A DNA stretch of 64,000 bases from Elusimicrobiales bacterium (lineage in GTDB: Bacteria > Elusimicrobiota > Elusimicrobia > Elusimicrobiales > Elusimicrobiaceae), in NCBI GenBank assembly GCA_041651175.1, contig JBAZJT010000001.1:1-64000 (forward strand), given 5' to 3'. Position numbers and translations under genes: made by a program. This document shows, piece by piece, positions 34,693 to 42,227 of the stretch (position 1 is its first letter; the number at the start of each line of letters is the position of its first letter). The notes beneath the pieces are model-generated. The model was not told where the DNA came from, made no database searches, and saw only the letters and a program-made list of their open reading frames with translations.

Positions 34693-37600
34693 ATGGGCCA
34701 GCTTTTCAAAGCCTACTTGTCCGAAATTGCCGCAGCACATGAAACCGGCAGCGCGACCGAGCATACTTACCGCCCCGCGCTGAAAAATCTGCTTGAGGCT
34801 TTTTCCGCCGGAACAACCGCCATAAACGAGCCGAAACGGATAAGTTGCGGCGCGCCGGATTATATAGTCGTCCGGGGCGAAATCCCCCTCGGATTTATTG
34901 AAGCCAAAGATATCGGTGTTTCGCTTGAAGAGACTGAAAACAGCGAGCAACTCAAACGCTACCGCGACAGTCTTGCCAATCTCGTTCTCACCGATTATCT
35001 GGAATTCCGCTGGTACATCGGCGGGGAAATGCGCCTTTGCGCGCGCGTCGCCAATATCCAGAGCGGCAAACTGCGCGCGGACGCAGCCGGCATTGAACGG
35101 CTTAAAGAGCTGCTGGACCGGTTTTTCAGCGAGAATATCCCCGTCATATCCACGCCCGGAGAGCTTGCCGGCCGCATGGCGGCTTTGGCGCGGCTTATCC
35201 GCGACATTATCAGCCGGACCTTGGCGGAGGAGGGCGAGCGCGGCTCGCTGCATGACCAGTTGGACGCCTTCCGCAAAATTCTGATGCACGACCTGACGGC
35301 GGCGCAGTTTGCCGACATGTACGCCCAAACCATCTGCTACGGCCTGTTCGCCGCGCGGTGCAACGGCGCGGAGCCGCATTTTGACAGAAAAAATGCGACT
35401 CATGATCTACCCAAAACCAACCCGTTTCTGCGCCGGATGTTCGGCCATATCGCCGGGCCGGAGTTGGACGAGCGCATAGTCTGGGCGGTTGACAGCCTTG
35501 CCGAACTGCTCAACCGCGCCGACATTGCCGCCGTCCTAAAAGATTTTGGCCGCGCCACATTACAGCAGGACCCCGTTGTTCACTTCTATGAGACCTTTCT
35601 CGCCGCTTACGACCCGCAAATGCGCGAATCGCGCGGCGTTTATTACACGCCGGAGCCGGTGGTCTCCTATATCGTGCGCAGCGTTGACGAGATTCTGAAA
35701 AGCGATTTCAAATTGCCCAAAGGCCTGGCGGATTCATCCCGAATAAGCGGCAAGGGCAAAGAAAATTCCGGTATGCACCGTGTTCAGATTCTGGACCCCG
35801 CCGCCGGAACCGGCACATTTCTGCATCAGGTTGCGGCGCATATCCATGAAACCATGTCCGGCAACAAAGGCTTGTGGGCCGGGTATGTCAGCGAAGACCT
35901 TTTGCCGCGTTTGTACGGGTTTGAACTGCTGATGGCGCCCTACGCTGTCGCGCACATGAAGCTCGGGCTTTTGCTGAGCGGGACCGGCTACGATTTCAAA
36001 AGCGAGGAACGGCTGCGCGTTTATCTCACCAACACATTGGAAGAGGCGCATGAGCATACCGGCCTGCCGCTGTTCACGCAGTGGCTGGCGGAAGAAGCCA
36101 ACAGCGCAAGCTCCATCAAAAAGGATGCGCCGATAATGGTGGTGCTTGGCAACCCGCCGTATTCGGGCCATTCCGCGAATACGGGCGAGTGGATTAAGAG
36201 ACTGCTGAACGGCTTTGACACGCTGACAAAGCGGGACACCGAAAATTACTTTATGGCCGACGGCAAACCGCTGGGCGAGCGAAACCCGAAATGGCTAAAC
36301 GACGATTACGTAAAATTCATCCGCTTCGCCCAATGGCGGATAGAGCAGACCGGCTATGGCGTGCTGGCTTTTGTTACCAATCACGGCTATCTGGATAACC
36401 CGACGTTTCGCGGAATGCGCCAAAGCCTGATGAAAACTTTTGACGATATTTATATCCTTGACCTGCACGGCAACAGCAAGAAAAAAGAGAAAGCCGCCGA
36501 CGGCGGCAAGGACGAGAATGTTTTTGATATTCAGCAGGGCGTGGCAATCGGCATTTTCGTAAAGCGCGCCGGAAAACATGACAAAGACGCGCAGGTGCGC
36601 CATGCAGGGCTTTCCGGCCTGCGCGAAGGCAAATACGAAATCCTGTCGGAGACGGATTGCGTCTCCACCAAATGGAAAACTCTTAAACCGCAATCGCCGC
36701 ATTATCTTTTCATCCCGCAGGACAACAGGCTCAAAGCCGAGTACGAGCAAGGCTGGAAAATCAACGAGATAATGCCGGTAAACAGCGTCGGGATTGTTAC
36801 CGCGCGCGACGCGCTCACCATTCATTTAGACCGCGCGGAAGCATGGCACGTCGTCAACGATTTCGCCAATCTGCCGCCTGAAACCGCCCGCGAAAAATAC
36901 GGGCTTGGCGATGACGCGCGGGACTGGAAAGTGGCGCTTGCGCAAGCGGATTTGAAAGCGCCCCCTCTCTCCGAGGATAAGCTGGTTCCGATACTCTATC
37001 GCCCATTTGATGTGCGGCATACCTATTACACCGGCAATTCGCGCGGCTTCCATTGCATGCCGCGCGGCGAAGTAATGCGCCATATGCTGGCGGGGAAAAA
37101 TTTGGCTATCATTGCACGGCGTCAAATGATTGGGGAACTGATGTCGTATTTTTACGCAAGCAATTCCTTAATATCAGACGGTGTTATCAGGTCAGACAAC
37201 AAAGGCGGCGAATCATTGTTTCCCCTCTATCTTTACCAGACGGCTGATACCGCCGATTTGTTTGAGCAGGCGGACTCCGGCGAACGCCGCCCCAACCTGT
37301 CTCCCGAATTTATCAAAGAATTTGCAGAACGGCTGAAACTTTCGTTTATTCAGGACGGCAAGGGCGATTTGAAAACCACATTCGGACCGGAGGATATTTT
37401 CCATTACGGCTATACGGTGTTCTATTCCCCCGAATACCGCCGCCGTTACGCCCAATTCCTGAAAATGGATTTCCCCCGCCTGCCGCTCACAACCGACATA
37501 AAATTATTCAGAAAGTTATGCGCTATCGGAGAGGAACTTGTCAGTCTGCACCTCATGGAAAATTTGCCGGCCCCGAAGGCCCGCTACCCCGAAACCGGCG

Positions 37601-37881
37601 ACAATCTGGTTGAGAATGTCCGCTACACCGAGCCGTCCGGCAAAACGCCGGGCCGAGTGTATATCAACGCGAAACAGTATTTTGAAAATGTCCCTCCGCA
37701 AGTCTGGAACTACCAAATCGGCGGCTATCAGGTCTGCAACAAATGGCTGAAAGACCGCAAATCCCGCAAACTCTCCTACGACGACCTGACCCGCTACATG
37801 TCCATAACCGCCGCCCTTTCCCAAACCATAACCCTACAATCCGAAATAGACCAATCCATCAACGCTTGGCCGATGGGATAA
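34693..37881 (+). CDS. Single-chain restriction-modification enzyme (type IIG / ISP-related N6-adenine methylase)
   Basis: The 1062-residue product has an N-terminal nuclease-like segment with a PD-(D/E)xK pattern (Asp56 in GAPDYIV, Glu70 and Lys72 in GFIEAK). A helical linker precedes a gamma-class N6-adenine methyltransferase with motif I DPAAGTGTFL (about 368) and motif IV NPPYSG (about 487). The last 450 residues resemble the specificity domain of type ISP enzymes. The SF2 helicase of true type ISP enzymes (about 1600 residues) is absent, so a type IIG-like arrangement is the best reading. Base composition is less GC-rich than the flanks, suggesting transfer. Confidence 0.85.
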   Translation: MGQLFKAYLSEIAAAHETGSATEHTYRPALKNLLEAFSAGTTAINEPKRISCGAPDYIVVRGEIPLGFIEAKDIGVSLEETENSEQLKRYRDSLANLVLTDYLEFRWYIGGEMRLCARVANIQSGKLRADAAGIERLKELLDRFFSENIPVISTPGELAGRMAALARLIRDIISRTLAEEGERGSLHDQLDAFRKILMHDLTAAQFADMYAQTICYGLFAARCNGAEPHFDRKNATHDLPKTNPFLRRMFGHIAGPELDERIVWAVDSLAELLNRADIAAVLKDFGRATLQQDPVVHFYETFLAAYDPQMRESRGVYYTPEPVVSYIVRSVDEILKSDFKLPKGLADSSRISGKGKENSGMHRVQILDPAAGTGTFLHQVAAHIHETMSGNKGLWAGYVSEDLLPRLYGFELLMAPYAVAHMKLGLLLSGTGYDFKSEERLRVYLTNTLEEAHEHTGLPLFTQWLAEEANSASSIKKDAPIMVVLGNPPYSGHSANTGEWIKRLLNGFDTLTKRDTENYFMADGKPLGERNPKWLNDDYVKFIRFAQWRIEQTGYGVLAFVTNHGYLDNPTFRGMRQSLMKTFDDIYILDLHGNSKKKEKAADGGKDENVFDIQQGVAIGIFVKRAGKHDKDAQVRHAGLSGLREGKYEILSETDCVSTKWKTLKPQSPHYLFIPQDNRLKAEYEQGWKINEIMPVNSVGIVTARDALTIHLDRAEAWHVVNDFANLPPETAREKYGLGDDARDWKVALAQADLKAPPLSEDKLVPILYRPFDVRHTYYTGNSRGFHCMPRGEVMRHMLAGKNLAIIARRQMIGELMSYFYASNSLISDGVIRSDNKGGESLFPLYLYQTADTADLFEQADSGERRPNLSPEFIKEFAERLKLSFIQDGKGDLKTTFGPEDIFHYGYTVFYSPEYRRRYAQFLKMDFPRLPLTTDIKLFRKLCAIGEELVSLHLMENLPAPKARYPETGDNLVENVRYTEPSGKTPGRVYINAKQYFENVPPQVWNYQIGGYQVCNKWLKDRKSRKLSYDDLTRYMSITAALSQTITLQSEIDQSINAWPMG

Positions 37882-37887
37882 GACGTT

Positions 37888-38331
37888 ATGCAAATATCGT
37901 CAGACACTTTATTGGCTTATCTTGCAGGAATACTTACCGCAACAAGCGGCGCATATCTTGCGGATAAATACACCGACCGCAGACGCGAGAAGGAATTGAA
38001 AGCAAAAGCAGATGATGAATTCCGCCAAATTGCTGCACGCATGCCCAATCTGATAAAGAAGATGCAGAGTGATTTGGCAAAACCTGAATTTCGGATGATC
38101 CGCAGCTTTTTTGTGTTGCCAAACCGCAACGTTGTATTCGGCTTTGGTAGTAAGAAGGACATCATCTACTACGAAAGCGAGCATGAAGATTTAATGCATG
38201 CAGTCAGATTGCTTGAAGATAACGGCTATATCACAAACGTCGCAGATACAAATACCCCCCGTTATTGGATGACTGAACATTTCGTCAAATATGTGCGCGA
38301 GTTTGACGGCGCAAATATTCCACAAATTTAG
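37888..38331 (+). CDS. Small membrane-anchored protein behind the restriction-modification gene
   Basis: The 147-residue product starts six bases after the previous stop. It has one N-terminal hydrophobic span (LLAYLAGILTATSGAYLA), a short basic linker (DRRREKELKAK) and a soluble C-terminal domain of about 110 residues. No known family recognised. Its base composition is clearly poorer in GC than the window average. Tight spacing suggests it is co-expressed with the restriction-modification enzyme, but a role in defence is only inferred from place. Confidence 0.6.
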   Translation: MQISSDTLLAYLAGILTATSGAYLADKYTDRRREKELKAKADDEFRQIAARMPNLIKKMQSDLAKPEFRMIRSFFVLPNRNVVFGFGSKKDIIYYESEHEDLMHAVRLLEDNGYITNVADTNTPRYWMTEHFVKYVREFDGANIPQI

Positions 38332-38336
38332 CTGCA

Positions 38337-38365
38337 TTGACGACGATTGGCGCAAGCGGTATAAT
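38337..38365 (+). promoter_or_regulatory. Near-consensus sigma70 promoter of the 38414-39683 gene pair
   Basis: TTGACG (38337-38342), a 17-base spacer and TATAAT (38360-38365). It starts six bases after the stop at 38331 and supports the ATG at 38414 as the real start of the next gene. It is one of the closest matches to consensus in the window. Confidence 0.8.
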
Positions 38366-38413
38366 CGTAATGGACTTGACGACGAAAGACGGGATGATAA
38401 ACAGCACGAATTT

Positions 38414-38905
38414 ATGACAGTATTTTTGAGAGAGAAAGAAATAGACGAGCTGGTCCGCGAACCCAAAAAAGTTCCTGCGGATATTTGTGATTTAAGTAAA
38501 ATGAGTTTGCGTGGGTGCAACAGTTACAGGCAGGTGGAACTACCGCGCGCTGATGGAAGCAGATTTATAATTCGGTTGCGGCTTTCAAGTCTTGACAGAA
38601 CAAATTTTTCGGTTATCCTATCCTATGGGCCTCCCAAGTCTAATGAGGATATAAAGCTCATCAGATGCAATGGCAAACACACGCATACCAACAGACTTGA
38701 AGGAGAAACTTTTATCGGATTTCACATTCATCGCGCCACAGAGCGGTATCAATCGTCTGGTCCCCGATCGGAAGGGTATGCGGAGATTACGGATAAATAT
38801 ACGTCGTTGCATGGGGCAATAGAATGCCTGTGCGATTTGTGCAATATATCGCAAGAAAACGACGACACTCGGCCATGGTTGCCGTTAGGGGGCAGGGATG
38901 AATAA
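38414..38905 (+). CDS. Orphan protein paired with a DUF1828 protein (DUF6978-like?)
   Basis: Starting at 38414 the product has 163 residues, soluble, with a polar N-terminus (REKEIDELVREPKKVP), a beta-rich middle (FIIRLRLSSLDRTNFSVIL) and a His-rich segment (NGKHTHTNRLEGE to GFHIHRATERYQ). The layout recalls DUF6978-type proteins that I remember next to DUF1828 genes, but this match is from memory and weak. It overlaps the next gene by eight bases. A longer frame from 38291 would start before the promoter. Confidence 0.55.
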   Translation: MTVFLREKEIDELVREPKKVPADICDLSKMSLRGCNSYRQVELPRADGSRFIIRLRLSSLDRTNFSVILSYGPPKSNEDIKLIRCNGKHTHTNRLEGETFIGFHIHRATERYQSSGPRSEGYAEITDKYTSLHGAIECLCDLCNISQENDDTRPWLPLGGRDE

Positions 38906-39683
38906 AGATTCTATCGAAAAGCTTCTCAGGGATAAGGCGGGAGCCTCCGTTCGGCTAATGCAGGAAGGCCTCAATAGATACCACGTGGTGACTCCCTTCC
39001 AGTTTGACGATGGAGACCATTTGAGGGTGATTCTGTCCCAAAAAGGGAACAAATGGCGCTTTTCCGATGAGGGAGACACATATTTACACTTGAGTTATGA
39101 TATCTCACACCAAGAGTTAGGGAAAGGCACTCGCGCAAAGGTAATAGCTAATGTGGTTGCAACTTATGGTATGCAAGACAATGAGAGCGAGTTAATTCTA
39201 GAAACCACAGAAGAAAATATTGGCGATGCGTTGTTCTCTTTTTTGCAAGGACTGACTAGAATTACAGATGTATCCTTTTTATCCAGAGAAATGGTGCGTT
39301 CGACATTTATGGAAGATTTTAACCGATGTATATCAGAAATCATTCCCGCCGAGCGGGCTAAATTCGGTTATAGTTTTCCCGAAAAGGACCCGCAAAAAAA
39401 ATATGCGATAGATTGTTATGTCAATGGCATGGCGAAACCGTTGCTTATCTATGGAATCAACAATACAGAAAAATGCCACATTGCGCAAATAAATCTGCTT
39501 ACCTTTGAAAAGTGGGGGGTGTCTTTCCGTTCGGTTGCAATATTTGAGGATCAAGAGAATATAAATCGTCGTACACTTGCGAAATTCAGCGATGTTGTAG
39601 AAAAGCAGTTTTCATCGTTATCGGAAACAGCGTCTCGTGACCGCATAAACAAATACTTACAGGAAGCAATCTCTGGCAAATAG
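38898..39683 (+). CDS. DUF1828/DUF1829-like protein
   Basis: The 261-residue product has an N-terminal block (YHVVTPFQFDDGDHLRVIL, then KWRFSDEGDTYLHLS) that fits the DUF1828 pattern: a strand, a DGD turn, then SD.G.T. The C-terminal half (FGYSFPEKDPQKKYAIDCYV and later) fits DUF1829. Such proteins are found in phage-defence or toxin-antitoxin neighbourhoods, with no proven activity that I know of. The gene is AT-richer than the window and translationally coupled to 38414. Confidence 0.65.
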   Translation: MNKDSIEKLLRDKAGASVRLMQEGLNRYHVVTPFQFDDGDHLRVILSQKGNKWRFSDEGDTYLHLSYDISHQELGKGTRAKVIANVVATYGMQDNESELILETTEENIGDALFSFLQGLTRITDVSFLSREMVRSTFMEDFNRCISEIIPAERAKFGYSFPEKDPQKKYAIDCYVNGMAKPLLIYGINNTEKCHIAQINLLTFEKWGVSFRSVAIFEDQENINRRTLAKFSDVVEKQFSSLSETASRDRINKYLQEAISGK

Positions 39684-39762
39684 TCCTATCCGTGAACCCA
39701 AAGCAATTGTATGGGTTGCGAATGTCGCAATCACAGGAAGGTTGGGGGCGCGGGAAATTTTG

Positions 39763-39768
39763 TAGAAT
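39763..39768 (+). promoter_or_regulatory. -10 box of lpxK, leaderless geometry
   Basis: TAGAAT ends seven bases before the ATG at 39776, with no ribosome binding site in between. A weak -35 candidate (TTGGGG) lies 15 bases upstream. Confidence 0.5.
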
Positions 39769-39775
39769 TTCCACG

Positions 39776-40918
39776 ATGGATTTTGCGGGAATTCAGGAAA
39801 AACTGCGGGCGAATTTCGCGGGCAGGGTTCTGCTCTGGGTGCTGTCGCTTTTCTACCGGGCGGGGGTGGCGGCGCGCAAGGCTGCCTACGACGCGGGGTT
39901 CATGAAATCCTTTTCCGTCAACGCGCGGGTGGTGTGTTTTGGCAATATCACAACGGGCGGCACGGGCAAGACCACCGCCGTGATGCTGGCCGCCCGCGAA
40001 CTGGCCGCCGCGGGGCTGCGCCCCGCGATAATCACGCGGGGCTACAAGCGCGCAGCGGACAAGGATGTGGTGGTGATTTTGTCCTCCCGGCATTCGGCAT
40101 CGTGGCGCGAGGCGGGAGACGAAGCCTACATGATGTTTGAAGCGCTGCGCGACTGCGACGTGCCCGTCGTGGTCTGCCCGGACCGGGTGAAGGCCGCCCG
40201 CGCCGCCGTGGACGAATTCAAAAGCCCCGTGCTGCTGATGGACGACGGCTTCCAGCATTTCCGCCTCAACCGCGACATGGACGTGGCGCTGCTGGACGCG
40301 CGCGACCCGTTCGGCGGCAATTCGCTGCTGCCGCTGGGCCGGCTGCGGGAGCCTAAATCCGCGCTCGGGCGCGCCGGGCTTATTCTGATTACCCATGCCG
40401 ACCTGGCCTCGCCGGAGCGGCTGGCGGCGGCCAAAGGCCTGGCCGGGCTTTGCAACAGCGCCGCGCCGCTGGCGGAAGCCGTCCACGAGCCGGAGTATTA
40501 CCTTGACGTCCGCAACGCGCGCAAAGTCCCGCTGGATTCCATAAAGGGAGAGGCCACCGCGCTTTCCGCGGTGGGCGACCCGCAGTCTTTTGAGGACACT
40601 CTGCGCAAACTGGGGCTGGAGCTTACCCAGAAATGGCGCTATCCCGACCATCATCCCTACACCCTGGCCGAACTGGCGGACGCCTCCCGGCTGTGCGGCG
40701 GCAGGCCGCTTATAACGACATACAAGGATTTCACGCGCTTCCCGGAGAACTGGCGGGACGCGCTGGACGGGGGAGTTTACATCCTCTCAATTCATATGCG
40801 CATACGCGGAAGGGACGGGATTGAAAACTGGCGCAAAGCCATACACCCCGCCCTTGCCGCCGCGCAACCGGAGAAACCATGCAAACCATACAGGAAACCG
40901 GCGAGAAAAGCTGGCTGA
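39776..40918 (+). CDS. lpxK: Tetraacyldisaccharide 4'-kinase
   Basis: From the ATG at 39776 the product has 380 residues. The P-loop is in FGNITTGGTGKTTAVMLAAR, followed by ITRGYKR and the LpxK signatures LMDDGFQHFRLNRDMDV and YPDHHPYTLAEL. It phosphorylates the lipid A precursor disaccharide at the inner membrane, a marker of LPS synthesis. A longer frame adds 28 residues upstream of the -10 box and is rejected. The last 40 bases overlap the CoA-transferase gene. Confidence 0.95.
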   Translation: MDFAGIQEKLRANFAGRVLLWVLSLFYRAGVAARKAAYDAGFMKSFSVNARVVCFGNITTGGTGKTTAVMLAARELAAAGLRPAIITRGYKRAADKDVVVILSSRHSASWREAGDEAYMMFEALRDCDVPVVVCPDRVKAARAAVDEFKSPVLLMDDGFQHFRLNRDMDVALLDARDPFGGNSLLPLGRLREPKSALGRAGLILITHADLASPERLAAAKGLAGLCNSAAPLAEAVHEPEYYLDVRNARKVPLDSIKGEATALSAVGDPQSFEDTLRKLGLELTQKWRYPDHHPYTLAELADASRLCGGRPLITTYKDFTRFPENWRDALDGGVYILSIHMRIRGRDGIENWRKAIHPALAAAQPEKPCKPYRKPARKAG

Positions 40919-42213
40919 CAACCTATAAAAGCAAGCTGATTTCCGCCGATGACGCCGCGGGCCTCATACAATCCGATTACGACGTGATAGTGGCGCAGTG
41001 CGCCTCGGAGCCGCAGGGGTGCATGTCCCGGTTCCATCTCGCGGCGGAGAGGGTGGAGAACGTGCACGTTTTTTCGGTGCTGACGCTCAAGCCCTACGAA
41101 TTCTACATGAACCCCGCCATGAAAGGCCGTTTTGAGCTGTGCAGCTGGTTCCACGCGCCCGGCTCGCGCCAGGCGATAGCGGCGGGGACGGGAACGGTTA
41201 CTTTCGTGCCCAATATGCTGCACCGCGCCGCGCTGGACCGCATCCACGCACACAAGCCGAACATGCTGTTTGGCACCTGCACCCCGCCGGACAAGCACGG
41301 CTTCGTGTCGCTTTCGCTGGGCGTTACTTACGAGCGAGACGTAATGGAGGCCGCCGATATTGTCATTTTGGAGGTCAACAAAAACCTGCCCCGCACCTTC
41401 GGCGACACCGCCGTTCACGTAAGCGAGGTTGATTATTTCGTGGAATGCGGCCACGCCGTGCCGGAGCTGCCCTCCCCCGTCCCGTCGGACAAGGACATGC
41501 TCATCGGCAACCATATCGCCGAACTGGTGGACGACGGCGCCACCATACAGCTTGGCATAGGCGGCATACCCAACGCCGCCGCGCTGGCGCTGCGCGCCAA
41601 AAAGGACCTGGGCGTCCACACGGAAATGCTGGTGGATTCGGTGATGGAGCTTTATCATCAGGGCGCGGTTACAAACGCGCGCAAGTCGCTGGCGCGGGGC
41701 AAATTCGTGTGCACTTTCGCGATGGGCTCGCGCAAGCTTTACGACTGGCTGGACGACAATCCGGCAGTGGAGTTCAGGCGCGGCTCCTGGGTCAACGACC
41801 CGGCGGTAATCCGCCAGAATTCGCGCATGGTTTCAATAAACACCTGCCTGATGGTGGATTTCACCGGCCAGGTGGCAAGCGAATCAATCGGCACCAGCCA
41901 GTATTCCGGCACCGGCGGCCAGACCGACACCGCCGTGGGCGCAAAAGAGGCTTATGACGGGCTGGGTAAATCGGTAATCGCGTGCTACTCCACGGCGAAA
42001 AACAACACCGTCAGCACCATAGTGCCGGTGCTGCCCGAGGGCACGGCCGTAACGCTGCACCGCAGCAATTGCGACCATATAGTAACCGAGCATGGCATCG
42101 CCTACATGCGGGGCCGCACGGTGCGGGAGCGGACGCTTAACCTGATAAGCGTCGCCCACCCGGATTTCCGCGCCGGCCTGCGCGAAAAAGCCGGAAAAAT
42201 GGGGTATATCTAG
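40879..42213 (+). CDS. Acetyl-CoA hydrolase / CoA-transferase family (butyryl- or 4-hydroxybutyrate-CoA:acetate type)
   Basis: The 444-residue product belongs to the family of AbfT and butyryl-CoA:acetate CoA-transferase. Visible motifs are LGIGGIPNAAALAL, the likely catalytic Glu region (near MLVDSVMELYHQGAVTN), SGTGGQTDTAVGA and the C-terminal VTEHGIAYMRGRT. It moves CoA between acetate and another short-chain acid, as in fermentative acetate or butyrate formation. The ATG follows GGAGAAACC inside the lpxK gene. The exact substrate cannot be told from sequence alone. Confidence 0.85.
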   Translation: MQTIQETGEKSWLTTYKSKLISADDAAGLIQSDYDVIVAQCASEPQGCMSRFHLAAERVENVHVFSVLTLKPYEFYMNPAMKGRFELCSWFHAPGSRQAIAAGTGTVTFVPNMLHRAALDRIHAHKPNMLFGTCTPPDKHGFVSLSLGVTYERDVMEAADIVILEVNKNLPRTFGDTAVHVSEVDYFVECGHAVPELPSPVPSDKDMLIGNHIAELVDDGATIQLGIGGIPNAAALALRAKKDLGVHTEMLVDSVMELYHQGAVTNARKSLARGKFVCTFAMGSRKLYDWLDDNPAVEFRRGSWVNDPAVIRQNSRMVSINTCLMVDFTGQVASESIGTSQYSGTGGQTDTAVGAKEAYDGLGKSVIACYSTAKNNTVSTIVPVLPEGTAVTLHRSNCDHIVTEHGIAYMRGRTVRERTLNLISVAHPDFRAGLREKAGKMGYI

Positions 42214-42227
42214 CCTAAAGTTTCAGG
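42214..42227 (+). repeat. CCTGAAA-N-TTTCAGG-like palindrome, copy E
   Basis: CCTAAAGTTTCAGG starts on the base after the TAG stop of the CoA-transferase gene and contains the stop codon of the convergent uvrA. One arm carries a change from the consensus. No structured cargo follows. Confidence 0.5.

Noticed and set aside
34693..37881. A true type ISP restriction enzyme or BREX PglX
   Set aside because: No helicase domain is present, and no pglZ, brxC or other BREX genes lie nearby. The N-terminal nuclease-like pattern also argues against PglX.
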